DNA of 64,000 nucleotides. Origin: Microbulbifer mangrovi. GTDB taxonomy: Bacteria > Pseudomonadota > Gammaproteobacteria > Pseudomonadales > Cellvibrionaceae. A model generated the notes under the pieces. The model worked only from the letters and a program-made list of their open reading frames with translations. It had not been told where the DNA came from and did not search any database. The DNA is taken from assembly GCF_002009015.1 (NCBI RefSeq), contig NZ_LZDE01000343.1:1-64000 (forward strand). Direction: 5' to 3'. Position numbers and translations under genes: made by a program. This document shows positions 1 through 12,508 of this stretch, piece after piece (the stretch's first letter is position 1; each line of letters starts with the position of its first letter).

Positions 1-108
1 GCAGCGCCCAGGGATGGGTTCACCGGGGGGCGCCTAGCTCGGTTCTGAAAATCCGCGTCCAGTGCTTCCCTGCCAGCAAACTAGCTAAAGAACTTGGCAG
101 GGCTGGAA
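1..108. other. No gene recognised at left edge
   Basis: This stretch lies downstream of mutT, which ends here on the minus strand. An 8-bp inverted repeat (68-75 with 95-102, 19-nt loop) could form a hairpin in the mutT transcript. It has no T tract, so I do not call it an intrinsic terminator. No coding signal is visible. Confidence 0.4.
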
Positions 109-519
109 TTAACTTAAGCGCGCTTGTAACGCCGTTACAATCGGCTGATTGGCATCCGGGAAGCGATACTCCGAGAGCTCCGCCACCGAAACCCAAGCCA
201 ACTCCTGTCCCTCAACGCCACGCTCTATCCCATCAAACTCGGTAACGCACCAGGTATCCAGGAATACCTGCTTGTCTCCATAATCGTGGCGGACTTCGAT
301 TAACGGCTCCATCGCCTTCACATCAATATCGAGCTCTTCCTTCAACTCGCGGGTCATGGCCTGCTGTATGGATTCATCGGCTTCGACCTTGCCACCGGGG
401 AACTCCCAGCGTCCCCCCATGTGCAGGTGTTCAGGACGCTTGGCCAGAAGAATACGGCCATCAGCGCCAAGGATTACACCTACCGCCACATGAATATGCT
501 TGATCGCTGCCCCCCCCAT
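109..519 (-). CDS. mutT: 8-oxo-dGTP diphosphatase, Nudix family
   Basis: This 136-residue Nudix hydrolase should remove 8-oxo-dGTP from the nucleotide pool and so prevent A:T to C:G transversions. The Nudix box GX5EX7REUXEEXGU is clear: it starts at GGKVEADE and continues to RELKEEL, around residues 41-64. Length fits a single-domain MutT; there is no fused thiamine-phosphate synthase domain. The start codon overlaps the argJ stop by one base (TGATG), so the two genes are probably translationally coupled. Linkage to secA and argJ is the same as in pseudomonads. Other Nudix substrates are possible, but context and size favour MutT. Confidence 0.9.
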   Translation of the reverse strand: MGGAAIKHIHVAVGVILGADGRILLAKRPEHLHMGGRWEFPGGKVEADESIQQAMTRELKEELDIDVKAMEPLIEVRHDYGDKQVFLDTWCVTEFDGIERGVEGQELAWVSVAELSEYRFPDANQPIVTALQARLS

Positions 520-1718
520 CAGGTGCGGTACTCCGCATTGATGGTCACGTACTCGTGGGAGAAATCACAGGTCCAGATATGCTCGCAGGTATCACCCCGC
601 TGCAAATCCACGGTAATGGTAAATTCGGACTTGTCGAAGACCGCCTGTCCCGCCTCCTCGGTGTAACCGTCCGCACGACCACCCGCATCCACGATCTGCA
701 CATCGTCGAGAAAAATGGAAATCTTACCGGTATCCAGATTCTCCAGCCCCGCATTACCGATCGCCATTACCAACCGGCCCCAGTTGGGGTCAGAAGCGTA
801 AAGTGCAGTTTTGACCAGCGGTGATTCGCCAATTTCAAAGGCAGTGCGCAGGGCCTCCGCGGAATTTCCCGCGTTGTTGACCTGTACCGTGACAAACTTG
901 GTCGCGCCCTCACCGTCTTTCACGATGGCCTGTGCAAGCGCGATATGTACCTCAACAATCGCCGCCTTCAACTGTGCATAAGCCTCGCTGTTAACGTCAC
1001 CAATCACCTCTCCGGTGGCGCCGCTGGCGATCAGCACACAGGCATCGTTGGTGGACGTATCACCGTCCACACTGATGCGATTAAAAGACGCGGCAACCGC
1101 TTCCTTCACCAGAGTATCCAGTATCAGCTGGGGGATTGCTGCATCGGTCGCCACATACGCCAGCATGGTCGCCATATTCGGCTGGATCATGCCGGCGCCC
1201 TTGGCGATGCCCGCAATGGTGATGGTTTCACCGGCAATCTCGACCGTCCTGCTCGCAGTTTTCGGGCGTGTATCCGTGGTCATGATCGCCTGCGCCGCAG
1301 CCTGCCAGGCATCGGACTGCAACCGGGCAGCGGCGGCGGGGATCGCATCCAGGATTCTCTGTACCGGCAGATGCTCACCGATCACACCGGTGCTGAACGG
1401 CAGTACCTGAGTAGGCTGAATACCCAGGGCCTGTGCTACGCCCTCGCAGCAGCGGTTGGCATCTGCCAGGCCGCGTTCACCAGTGGCGGCGTTGGCGTTG
1501 CCCGCATTGATGAGCAGCGCGCGTATATTGCCGGCGGCAATATGTTTGCGTGCCACCAGTACCGGCGCCGCGCAGAACGCATTCTGGGTGAAGGTCGCAG
1601 AGACACTGGCACCCTCGGCTACTTCGATTAACAGCAGATCGTCGCGTTGCCAGTTTTTTATCTTCGCCGGCACTGCAGAAAGGCGAACACCGGGAATTTG
1701 CGGCAGGGACTGCGCCAT
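519..1718 (-). CDS. argJ: Bifunctional glutamate N-acetyltransferase / N-acetylglutamate synthase
   Basis: ArgJ transfers acetyl from N-acetylornithine to glutamate in the cyclic arginine pathway and may also make N-acetylglutamate from acetyl-CoA. The protein (399 residues from the start chosen) carries the self-cleavage segment KGAGMIQPNMATML, where the Thr after Ala becomes the N-terminal nucleophile of the beta chain. The frame is open back to 1802, but that extension runs through the secA terminator. The ATG at 1718 has a GGTGA ribosome site a few bases upstream and gives the usual family N-terminus; an ATG at 1730 is the alternative. The gene overlaps mutT by one base. Confidence 0.93.
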   Translation of the reverse strand: MAQSLPQIPGVRLSAVPAKIKNWQRDDLLLIEVAEGASVSATFTQNAFCAAPVLVARKHIAAGNIRALLINAGNANAATGERGLADANRCCEGVAQALGIQPTQVLPFSTGVIGEHLPVQRILDAIPAAAARLQSDAWQAAAQAIMTTDTRPKTASRTVEIAGETITIAGIAKGAGMIQPNMATMLAYVATDAAIPQLILDTLVKEAVAASFNRISVDGDTSTNDACVLIASGATGEVIGDVNSEAYAQLKAAIVEVHIALAQAIVKDGEGATKFVTVQVNNAGNSAEALRTAFEIGESPLVKTALYASDPNWGRLVMAIGNAGLENLDTGKISIFLDDVQIVDAGGRADGYTEEAGQAVFDKSEFTITVDLQRGDTCEHIWTCDFSHEYVTINAEYRT

Positions 1719-1788
1719 GTTTTTCACCATGTTGAGATGATTCGGATATTTGAAAGGAACAGAATTATATAAACGGCGAACGGAAAAC

Positions 1789-1819
1789 AAAAAGGCCCGC
1801 AATCTATGCGGGCCTTTTT
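1789..1819 (-). terminator. Intrinsic terminator after secA
   Basis: A perfect 13-bp stem (1789-1801 with 1807-1819, 5-nt loop) includes a GC core GGCCCGC and ends in a run of T on the minus strand. It lies 20 bp past the secA stop and just before argJ. It would separate secA from argJ-mutT transcription. Confidence 0.85.
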
Positions 1820-1839
1820 GTTCTGTCAGCCTGGGCTGA

Positions 1840-4590
<2,751 letters not shown>

Positions 4591-4783
4591 TATTCAGAAA
4601 CCACATTAATGCTGAGTGTGCCCCGCCCTCCCTGATTCAGGGGGCGGCGCGAAAGGGTGCAAGTAAACAGGAAGGCGCCAACGCCCGCAACCATTCAACG
4701 CCAACCGCCGGGCCCTGATGAAGCACAGGGCGCCAGACGATGCAGCGTTTCGAGCGCTGCCGCGCAATGATAGAGGATAGTTG

Positions 4784-5722
4784 TTATCTGCCGGTTCGGC
4801 GGATATAGGTGGCGGGGTCTACAGGACGGTTGTTCTTGTAGACTTCAAAATGGACATGAGGGCCAGTAGAGCGACCGCTCGACCCCATCAGGGCAATGAT
4901 CTGCCCCTTCTTCACGATATCGCCCAGCTTGACCTTGAGCTCGCTATTGTGACCATAGCGTGTTTTGTAACCGTTGCCGTGGTTGATTTCCACCAGCTGG
5001 CCGTAACCGTAGCGATCTTCCGCCCAGGTCACCACGCCGGCAGCAACAGATACCACGTCGGAGCCATTCTTACCGGCGAAATCCACACCCTTGTGCCAGG
5101 AGCGACGACCACTGAACGGATCGGTGCGGTAACCGTAGCGGGATGACATCCAGCCGCGGGTAATCGGGCGCCCGGCAATGAACTGCTCGTCCTGCAACTG
5201 ACGGCGGGCCATCAGAGAGTCCAGGGTGGAGAGCTGCATCTGGCGGTCTTCGATCTGATCCGAGAGGTCGCCGATGACTTCGAGGAATTCCGGGGGCTGG
5301 TAGGGGAGTTCGCTGGCGCCGCTGATGCCTGGGTCCTCCGGACCACCGACCGCGGGTACGCTGCCGAACTGGAACTCACCTTCGTCCAGCTTGGCAATAG
5401 TGGTGAGACGCTCACCGAGGGCATCCAGTCGGGTCAACCGCGCTTGCATCTCCGCAAGCTTGACCGTGAGTGCGGTAAGCTGCTCACGCGCCTGCTGATC
5501 GGCGTCATCGATCTGTTCCTGCTGCTTGCGCAGCGCCTTGCTCCATGCCTTGACCGCACGGGCATCGAAAACGTCGGATTCAGCAGTGGGCAGATTGGCA
5601 CCCAGCCACAGGGCACCCACGGGCAGGCCCAACAGGCAGAGGCTGAGCAGCGCTTTGCTAAGCCCTCCAAAGTTGAAGCTGCGGGAGACACCTCCACGCT
5701 CATTGACGAGAATAATTTTCAT
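4784..5722 (-). CDS. M23 family (LytM) peptidoglycan metallopeptidase, membrane-anchored
   Basis: This 312-residue protein has a single N-terminal hydrophobic segment (about residues 20-45), a coiled-coil-like middle region (about 60-165) and a C-terminal LytM/M23 domain. The zinc motifs are present: HxxxD in SWHKGVDF and HxH in GPHVHFEV. The domain should therefore be catalytically active, unlike EnvC-type activators, and probably cuts peptide cross-links in the periplasm. Position between lpxC and secA matches the conserved uncharacterised M23 gene of pseudomonads. No specific gene name is supported. Confidence 0.88.
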   Translation of the reverse strand: MKIILVNERGGVSRSFNFGGLSKALLSLCLLGLPVGALWLGANLPTAESDVFDARAVKAWSKALRKQQEQIDDADQQAREQLTALTVKLAEMQARLTRLDALGERLTTIAKLDEGEFQFGSVPAVGGPEDPGISGASELPYQPPEFLEVIGDLSDQIEDRQMQLSTLDSLMARRQLQDEQFIAGRPITRGWMSSRYGYRTDPFSGRRSWHKGVDFAGKNGSDVVSVAAGVVTWAEDRYGYGQLVEINHGNGYKTRYGHNSELKVKLGDIVKKGQIIALMGSSGRSTGPHVHFEVYKNNRPVDPATYIRRTGR

Positions 5723-5916
5723 ATCAGGCGTGCAAGAATTGCGACATTATTTGTTTTATTTGGTTTAGTCACCGGGCCGGCTTTTGACGGCATCGAACCG
5801 GTGCGGGACTGTCGCTTCCTGCTGTCCCAGGGCCATCCCCATGGCCAGTGGTTGTCAGCACCTTATCCAAGTTACTGACTACCGGAACCTACTGCGCGCC
5901 CGATAGGGGCACGTAA

Positions 5917-5945
5917 AAAAGCCGGCAATTTCTGTGCCGGCTTTT
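5917..5945 (-). terminator. Intrinsic terminator after lpxC
   Basis: An 11-bp perfect stem (5917-5927 with 5935-5945, 7-nt loop) has a GCCGGC core and is followed by T residues on the minus strand. It begins about 13 bp past the lpxC stop and would end the ftsZ/lpxC transcript. Confidence 0.85.
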
Positions 5946-5958
5946 GCGTCTGCGCCTC

Positions 5959-6870
5959 TTACACCGCCAGAATCGGCTTGACGTAAGAGATAGGCGCTTC
6001 CTGTTCGTCCTCGAAAGTCACCATTTCCCAGGCGTCTTCCTGCGCCATCAGGGTGCGCAAAGACTTGTTGTTCAGTGCATGGCCGGATTTGAAGGCCTTG
6101 AACTCACCGATCACGCTGGTACCCAACAGGTACAGGTCACCGATGGCATCGAGAATCTTGTGCTTGACGAATTCGTCTTCATAGCGAAGACCGCCTTCGT
6201 TGAGAATCCGGTACTGGTCGATAACAATCGCGTTATCCACACTGCCACCCTGCACCAGGCCCTTAGAGCGCAGATATTCGATTTCGTGCATGAAACCGAA
6301 GGTGCGCGCGCGGCTCACTTCCTTGACGAAGGAGGTGCTGGAGAAATCCACCGAGGAGCTGAGGTTGCGCCCCTGAAATACCGGGTGGTCGAAATCGATG
6401 GTGAAAGACACCTTGAAACCATTGAAGGGCAGGAAGCTGGCAACCTTGTCGCCCTCTTCCACCGTAACCGGCTTCTTTATACGCAGGAATTTCTTCGCAG
6501 CAGACTGCTCCTGAATCCCCGCGGACTGGATCAGGAATACGAATGGGCCGGCACTGCCGTCCATAATCGGAACTTCCTGGGCGGAAAGCTCGACGATCGC
6601 GTTGTCGATACCCAGACCAGCCATGGCAGACAGCAGGTGCTCAACAGTGGCAATGCGCACATCGCCTTTCACCAGAGTGGTGGAAAGCAGGGTGTCGCCC
6701 ACGTTTTCAGCACGCGCTTCAATCTCAACCACCGGATCCAGATCGACCCGACGGAATACGATACCACTGTTTACCGGCGCCGGTTTGAGGGTCAGAACGA
6801 CCTTTTTACCGGTATGCAGGCCAACACCAGTGGCTCGAATGGCATTTTTGAGAGTGCGCTGTTTGATCAT
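5959..6870 (-). CDS. lpxC: UDP-3-O-acyl-N-acetylglucosamine deacetylase
   Basis: LpxC carries out the committed step of lipid A synthesis, a zinc-dependent deacetylation. The 303-residue length is normal. Zinc ligands are recognisable: His78 in TVEHLLSAM, and the [10 protein letters not shown] segment with a His and an Asp. The catalytic His is in [10 protein letters not shown]. The C-terminal region, which FtsH recognises in Escherichia coli, is present, but I cannot judge its degradability. The gene follows ftsZ after an unusually long gap of about 670 bp, so it probably has its own promoter. Confidence 0.97.
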   Translation of the reverse strand: MIKQRTLKNAIRATGVGLHTGKKVVLTLKPAPVNSGIVFRRVDLDPVVEIEARAENVGDTLLSTTLVKGDVRIATVEHLLSAMAGLGIDNAIVELSAQEVPIMDGSAGPFVFLIQSAGIQEQSAAKKFLRIKKPVTVEEGDKVASFLPFNGFKVSFTIDFDHPVFQGRNLSSSVDFSSTSFVKEVSRARTFGFMHEIEYLRSKGLVQGGSVDNAIVIDQYRILNEGGLRYEDEFVKHKILDAIGDLYLLGTSVIGEFKAFKSGHALNNKSLRTLMAQEDAWEMVTFEDEQEAPISYVKPILAV

Positions 6871-7539
6871 CTATGTCTTGGTTCCCATTCGGTGAGCTGC
6901 GCACGAACCGCAGCGAGCCGGCGATAGTAACAGAAAATAAACGCCAAAACTACAAATAACGACCCGGTCATCCTTGTAGTCCAGGGCAGGGCTTTTCAGC
7001 TCTCATCCCTGTAAGCATAGCCCAGTGCGAGGACTGTAACGCCAACCTAGCGCACAGGAATGCCTTTAATTGTACGACCTGACCTATCAGCCGGTGATTA
7101 AAAAATGTTAACCCTGAAGCCAAAACCCATTAGTCAGGGCACTGGTCACGATTTCTGGCACTGTTCTGATGCCACTGAGGGTCGGAATAACCGGTACGGG
7201 AACCTGAAAAAGGTTTTCGACTGACGATTCCCTTTCTCAATGAATGCCCGCCTTTAACTGCAATGCCGTGAAATGACATGCATTGAATTGAAACAGTTCA
7301 GAGCAGTACCCCAGATTGTGCAGCGACGGGCTGAACACATCCTGAACGGGGTACTTCTCCTGGTGGCAGCTTCCCTGCGTCCACAACTTCATCCTGGCCC
7401 GGCGATGTCGAGAGATCGCGCCCTTGGAGGACACGCCCCGACATCGCACACCGGAGCGGGCGGAGACCCGGCCTGGCCGGCCGGGTGTAGACATGAGCAG
7501 ATGTTTCCGCCCCACGACTCCGGTGGGTGCGGGACGGAA
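6871..7539. other. Long lpxC-ftsZ intergenic region
   Basis: No gene is supported in these 669 bp. A GC-rich 8-bp inverted repeat (7466-7473 with 7479-7486) lies downstream of ftsZ but lacks a T tract. A possible minus-strand -10 element TACAAT (7069-7074) has no good -35. The only longer open frame (7237-7515, minus) encodes a basic, low-complexity peptide with no recognisable features, and I reject it. The region probably holds the lpxC promoter and leader. Confidence 0.5.
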
Positions 7540-8748
7540 TCAGTCTGCCTGGCGACGCAGGAATGCGGGAATATCGAGGTATTCCATATCCTGATCAGCC
7601 GGGTTTAGTGGCGGCATGGACCGCGCAGGGCGCTCCTTCTCCACCCGGCTACCACGCACTTCCTGGGTGTCACGGGCGGCCTCTGCCGGTGCGGCCGGAC
7701 GTGCCGCTTCACGGCTCTCCGGGCGACGGGCGGTGTTATCCACAACCTTGGTGGGACGGGCAACCTGGGCGGTGGCCTCGCCAAGACCGGCGGCAACCAC
7801 GGTCACGCGCATTTCATCACCCAGCTTGTCGTCGACCGCGGTGCCGATCACCACGGTGGCGTCGTCGGAGGCGATCTCCTGAACGATCTGGCCCACTTCT
7901 GAGTATTCACCCAGGGTCAGCTCCTGGCAGCCACCCTCTTCACTACCGGTGATGATATTCACCAGAATACCGCGGGCACCCTGCAGGTTGACGTTGTCCA
8001 GCAGCGGGCTGCGAACCGCTTTCTCAGCAGCTTCACGCGCACGGTTCTCACCGATGGCGGCGCCGGAGCCCATCATTGCCATGCCCATTTCAGACATCAC
8101 GGTGCGCACGTCGGCAAAGTCCACGTTCATGATGCCCGGGCGAATCATCAGGTCGGCAATGCCCTGCACTGCGCCCAGCAGTACGTTGTCCGCCTCTTTG
8201 TACGCAGCCTTCATGGTGATCTTGTTGCCCAGCACTTCCAGCAGGCGATCATTGGGGATGGTAATCAGGGAGTCGACCTTGTCGCGAAGCTCGAGAATAC
8301 CGTCTTCGGCAACTGTGGCGCGCTTGCGACCCTCGATCATGAACGGGCGGGTCACTACGGCAACAGTGAGGATGCCCAGATCCTTGGCGATTTCTGCAAC
8401 GATCGGTGCACCACCGGTGCCGGTGCCGCCACCCATACCCGCGGTAATGAAAACCATATCCGCACCGGTCAGTACTTCCGCGATGCGCTCGCGATCTTCC
8501 AGTGCGGACTGGCGACCCACATCAGGATTAGCGCCCGCACCGAGGCCACGGGTAATGGTGTTACCCAGCTGCAGGATGGTCTGTGCCTCAACATCCTTCA
8601 GCGCCTGCGCGTCAGTGTTCGCGCAGATGAAATCCACACCATTCACTTCGCTGGCGATCATGTGCTTGACGGCATTACCGCCACCGCCACCAACACCAAT
8701 CACTTTAATGACAGGCTTGTCCTGTACGCTATCTACGAGTTCGAACAT
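7540..8748 (-). CDS. ftsZ: Cell division GTPase FtsZ
   Basis: FtsZ is the tubulin-like GTPase that forms the division ring. The 402-residue protein has the tubulin signature GGGTGTG in the N-terminal domain, with GVGGGGGNAV near residue 18. A variable linker rich in Pro, Ala and Arg follows (about 320-385). The C-terminal peptide is DIPAFLRRQ, the conserved site bound by FtsA and ZipA. The gene is last in the dcw cluster, 64 bp after ftsA. Confidence 0.98.
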   Translation of the reverse strand: MFELVDSVQDKPVIKVIGVGGGGGNAVKHMIASEVNGVDFICANTDAQALKDVEAQTILQLGNTITRGLGAGANPDVGRQSALEDRERIAEVLTGADMVFITAGMGGGTGTGGAPIVAEIAKDLGILTVAVVTRPFMIEGRKRATVAEDGILELRDKVDSLITIPNDRLLEVLGNKITMKAAYKEADNVLLGAVQGIADLMIRPGIMNVDFADVRTVMSEMGMAMMGSGAAIGENRAREAAEKAVRSPLLDNVNLQGARGILVNIITGSEEGGCQELTLGEYSEVGQIVQEIASDDATVVIGTAVDDKLGDEMRVTVVAAGLGEATAQVARPTKVVDNTARRPESREAARPAAPAEAARDTQEVRGSRVEKERPARSMPPLNPADQDMEYLDIPAFLRRQAD

Positions 8749-8812
8749 TGCTGTTCCCCTTTTTTGCTCATGTCCAAATTTTAATTATCGATCCCGGTAA
8801 TTATTTTCTGAA

Positions 8813-10051
8813 TCAGAGGTTGCCTCTGAACCAGTGTTTGACCTTGTCCCACCACTGGTTTTCGCTGCGCTGAACCGTGGAGTTCTTACTGCCCTTGTTG
8901 TCTTCCACCTTGATCGCATACATCAACAGACCAACACCGGTGGAATAAATCGGATTGCTGACGATATCGGTCAACCCCGAAATTCCCTGCGGTACCGCGA
9001 GGCGCACAGGCATGTGGAAAATTTCCTCGGCCAACTCTACAGCGCCTTCCATTTTTGAAGAACCGCCGGTGAGGACAATTCCCGCTGCACACAGGTCTTC
9101 AAAGCCACTGCGTCGCAACTCCGCCTGAACCAGGGTGAAAAGTTCGTCGTAACGCGGCTCCACCACTTCCGCCAGCGCCTGACGGGAGAGATCCCGTGGT
9201 GCACGATCGCCCACACTGGGCACCTTGATGGTTTCCCCTTCGCGCGCCAGCTTGGCCAGGGCGCAAGCATATTTAATCTTCAGTTCTTCCGCGTGCGGCG
9301 TAGGTGTGCGCAATGCCATTGCAATATCATTGGTGACCTGGTCACCGGCGATAGGAATTACCCCGGTGTGGCGAATGGAACCGCCGGTAAACACAGCGAT
9401 ATCCGTGGTGCCGCCACCAATATCCACCATGCATACGCCCAGCTCTTGCTCGTCATCGGTCAGCACTGCATAGCTCGAGGCCAACTGCTCGAGAATGATG
9501 TCTTCCACTTCCAGACCACAGCGGCGGATACACTTTTCGATATTCTGTGCCGCATTTACCGCACCGCTCACCAGGTGAACCTTGGCTTCCAGGCGCACAC
9601 CGGACATACCCAGAGGCTCCTTGACGCCCTCCTGGCTGTCGATCAGGTATTCCTGCGGCAGGGTGTGCAGGATTTTCTGGTCCGCCGGAATCGCTACCGC
9701 ACGCGCGGCATCGATCACCCGATCCAGATCCTGCTGAGTAACTTCGCGGTCCTTGATCGCCACGATGCCGTGGGAGTTCAAGCTGCGAATATGACTTCCG
9801 GCAATCCCCGCATAGACAGAGTGAATCTCACAGCCAGCCATCAGCTCCGCTTCCTCAACCGCGCGCTGAATGGACTGCACCGTGGATTCGATATTCACCA
9901 CCACGCCCCGCTTCATACCCGTGGAGCGATGAGAACCGATACCGACGATATTCAGTTCGCCGTCTCCGGTCACTTCACCGACAATCGCCACGACCTTGGA
10001 TGTACCGATATCCAGACCGACGATCATGCGTGGTTCAGTTGTTTGTGTCAT
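8813..10051 (-). CDS. ftsA: Cell division protein FtsA
   Basis: FtsA is an actin-like ATPase that tethers FtsZ to the membrane and recruits later division proteins. The 412-residue protein has the phosphate-1 loop GLDIGTSKV near residue 13, the phosphate-2 motif VDIGGGTTDIAV and the adenosine motif VLTGGSSKM. A C-terminal amphipathic tail (VKHWFRGNL) serves as the membrane anchor. It lies between ftsQ and ftsZ in the standard order. Confidence 0.97.
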   Translation of the reverse strand: MTQTTEPRMIVGLDIGTSKVVAIVGEVTGDGELNIVGIGSHRSTGMKRGVVVNIESTVQSIQRAVEEAELMAGCEIHSVYAGIAGSHIRSLNSHGIVAIKDREVTQQDLDRVIDAARAVAIPADQKILHTLPQEYLIDSQEGVKEPLGMSGVRLEAKVHLVSGAVNAAQNIEKCIRRCGLEVEDIILEQLASSYAVLTDDEQELGVCMVDIGGGTTDIAVFTGGSIRHTGVIPIAGDQVTNDIAMALRTPTPHAEELKIKYACALAKLAREGETIKVPSVGDRAPRDLSRQALAEVVEPRYDELFTLVQAELRRSGFEDLCAAGIVLTGGSSKMEGAVELAEEIFHMPVRLAVPQGISGLTDIVSNPIYSTGVGLLMYAIKVEDNKGSKNSTVQRSENQWWDKVKHWFRGNL

Positions 10052-10143
10052 TGGATTTTCAACCTCGCTGGACGAATGCGCCGATCCACATTGAGCATGT
10101 CAGATCAGGGCCGGGCCCAGCTTTTTATCTGCCTGTTTTGTTG

Positions 10144-10974
10144 TCAGTTTTCTTTTGTGTCTTTTTGTTTCCATTGCACCGCAACTGCATTGTTATAGCG
10201 GGTATCTACACCCACGATTTTCTGCAGATGCGGCGCCAGTACACCGCGCGTCAGACTGAGGAAGCGATCCACTCGCTCCAGCAGTTCATCGTGCCCCAGC
10301 TGTAAGCGGATACCGCTCACCAGCTCGAGCTGCCAGCCCGCCAGATCGTCAAACGACAGGCGGCGCACTTCCATATCTTTTGTGGTGAGCAGCCCGGCCA
10401 GCGCCTGGTACTGGGCCATAATCCGCTCCACCAGTTCCGCATCCCCGGCAAGTTCCGGCAGACGCAGTTCCTTCATGTTTTCAGGTCTTGGCAAAAGCTC
10501 ACCGCTGGCGATCAGCAGCTGGTCTCCGCCCCAGATAGCGAGAGGCTCGGCCTCTTCCACTACCACCTCAACACCGTTGGGCCAGCTGCGGCTGACCGAA
10601 GCATTAACAATCCACGGGTTGGCCATCAGTGCCTCCCGCATCTCGCTAATATCCAGCGAGAAAAACCCTTTGCGCAAATGCGGTAGCAGGATGTCTTCAA
10701 CCTGTGTTTCCGTCACCGCGCGAAACGGTGCTTTTACCCGTACATTTTCCAGCGCATCCACACGGCTCAACTCTACCGCTGGAGCCTGTTGCCACAACCA
10801 GCGAGCGCTGTAGCCGAGCCCCGAGCCCACCAGCAGCAGGAATGCGACTGCCAGCAACAGCCGCAGCGGGCGCAGGCCCTTTTCCTCGTTCGGGTCCGGC
10901 AGCGCGCGAGCCCCTCGAGGCGCCGGCTTGCCGCGACCTTTTTTTTGCTGCTGTACCTTTTTTTCTCTCGCCAC
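10144..10974 (-). CDS. ftsQ: Cell division protein FtsQ
   Basis: FtsQ is a bitopic inner-membrane protein linking early and late divisome parts through FtsB and FtsL. The 276-residue protein starts with a strongly basic cytoplasmic tail (about residues 1-35), then one transmembrane helix (about 38-57), then a POTRA-type domain beginning near VRVKAPF. It follows murC directly with a 33-bp gap, so ddlB, which usually stands here, is absent. Confidence 0.94.
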   Translation of the reverse strand: MAREKKVQQQKKGRGKPAPRGARALPDPNEEKGLRPLRLLLAVAFLLLVGSGLGYSARWLWQQAPAVELSRVDALENVRVKAPFRAVTETQVEDILLPHLRKGFFSLDISEMREALMANPWIVNASVSRSWPNGVEVVVEEAEPLAIWGGDQLLIASGELLPRPENMKELRLPELAGDAELVERIMAQYQALAGLLTTKDMEVRRLSFDDLAGWQLELVSGIRLQLGHDELLERVDRFLSLTRGVLAPHLQKIVGVDTRYNNAVAVQWKQKDTKEN

Positions 10975-11007
10975 GTTTACGCTTCGCTAAACGGTCATCG
11001 GGACCGA

Positions 11008-12507
11008 TTACTGATCCGATCCGGGCTTGTCACCGAGCCGCCATTCCGACAACTGCTGAGCAAGGCCACCGACATTGCCGGCACCCTGGGTGAGGACGAT
11101 ATCGCCGGGCTCCAGCAGATCCGCCAGTACCGGAGGTACCTGCTCTACCTTTTCCACAAAGATCGGGTCTATCTGGCCGCGGTTGCGGATACTGCGCGCT
11201 AGCGTACGGCCGTCCGCGCCAGGAATTACCGCTTCACCGGCGCTATATACATCCAGAAGAACCAGTTTGTCGACCTGAGAAAGCACCTGTACAAAATCTT
11301 CGAACAAATCCCGCGTGCGTGTGTAGCGATGCGGCTGATAAACCATCACCAGTCGACGCTCGGGCCAACCATCGCGCACGGTTTTGATGGTCGCCGCCAC
11401 TTCGCGCGGATGATGACCATAATCGTCCACCAGCATCACCGGTTCCGCATCGCTGGCGTCACTCACCGGGTACTCGCCGTAAATCTGGAATCGACGTCCG
11501 ACGCCCTGGAATCCGTTGAGGCCCTCGCGAATAGCTGCATCACTGACCCCTTCTTCGGTCGCCACTGCGATCGCAGCCGTCGCATTCAGAACGTTGTGGA
11601 TCCCGGGGGTATTCACACATACATCCAGCACGCTGCCATCCGGTCGGTGCACATTAAAGAAACTGCGCAGCGGCTCCTGGCGCACATCAGTAATGCGAAA
11701 ATCATTGCTCTCTTCAAACCCGTAGGTCGTCACCGGTCGCGCCATACGCGGAATCACTTCCTGCACATTGGCATCATCTCCACAGACCACGGCCAGGCCG
11801 TAAAACGGCAGGTTGTGGATAAAGTCGATAAAGATCTGCTTGACCTTTTCGAAGTCCCCGCCGTAAGTCTCCATATGATCCGCATCGATATTGGTCACCA
11901 CGGTGACCATCGGCTGCAGGTGCAGAAACGAGGCATCGCTCTCATCTGCTTCAGCCACCAGATAGCGGCTCTCGCCCAAGGCGGCGTTGGCACCGGCGCT
12001 GTTCACCAGCCCACCGATCACAAAAGTGGGATCCTTGCCATCAGCGGCAAAGATCGACGCGATCAAGCTGGTGGTGGTGGTCTTACCATGCGTACCAGCT
12101 ACCGCAATTCCGTAGCGGTAGCGCATCAGCTCACCGAGCATTTCCGCGCGACGCACCACGGGAATACGATGGTCCCGCGCGGCGATCAACTCCGGGTTAT
12201 CCCCGTAAATCGCAGACGAGTTGACCACTACATCCACATCGCTGACATTTTCTGCACTGTGCCCAATCAGCACCTTGATACCCAGACTGCGCAGACGCTC
12301 GGTCACCTTGCTTTCGCGCAGGTCGGAACCGGAAACTTCGTAGCCCTGGTTCTGCAAGACTTCGGCAATACCGCTCATTCCCGCACCGCCAATACCAATA
12401 AAGTGGATGCGGCGAATACGACGCATGGCAGGTACGTGGTAGCGACGGTCGCCGTTATCAGTCATATTTTTCTCAGCAGTTTCTGAATTCTTTGATTCGC
12501 GAGACAT
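11008..12507 (-). CDS. murC: UDP-N-acetylmuramate--L-alanine ligase
   Basis: MurC adds L-Ala to UDP-MurNAc, the first amino acid of the stem peptide. The ATP-binding loop AGTHGKTTT is clear, as is the N-terminal [13 protein letters not shown] segment. The frame is open up to 12663, but the ATG at 12507 comes one base after the murG stop, has a GAGATGGGG ribosome site, and gives 499 residues. The upstream extension would lie wholly inside murG. The 499 residues include about 25 extra polar residues before the conserved domain; an internal ATG at 12426 is less likely. Confidence 0.95.
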   Translation of the reverse strand: MSRESKNSETAEKNMTDNGDRRYHVPAMRRIRRIHFIGIGGAGMSGIAEVLQNQGYEVSGSDLRESKVTERLRSLGIKVLIGHSAENVSDVDVVVNSSAIYGDNPELIAARDHRIPVVRRAEMLGELMRYRYGIAVAGTHGKTTTTSLIASIFAADGKDPTFVIGGLVNSAGANAALGESRYLVAEADESDASFLHLQPMVTVVTNIDADHMETYGGDFEKVKQIFIDFIHNLPFYGLAVVCGDDANVQEVIPRMARPVTTYGFEESNDFRITDVRQEPLRSFFNVHRPDGSVLDVCVNTPGIHNVLNATAAIAVATEEGVSDAAIREGLNGFQGVGRRFQIYGEYPVSDASDAEPVMLVDDYGHHPREVAATIKTVRDGWPERRLVMVYQPHRYTRTRDLFEDFVQVLSQVDKLVLLDVYSAGEAVIPGADGRTLARSIRNRGQIDPIFVEKVEQVPPVLADLLEPGDIVLTQGAGNVGGLAQQLSEWRLGDKPGSDQ

Positions 12508-12508
12508 A

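Noticed and set aside
1719-1802. Longer argJ start
   Set aside because: It would place coding sequence in the loop and stem of the secA terminator and adds residues foreign to the family.
7237-7515. 92-codon minus-strand frame between ftsZ and lpxC
   Set aside because: Low-complexity basic sequence without a ribosome site or known family. A secM-like role was considered, but the position is wrong (not before secA).
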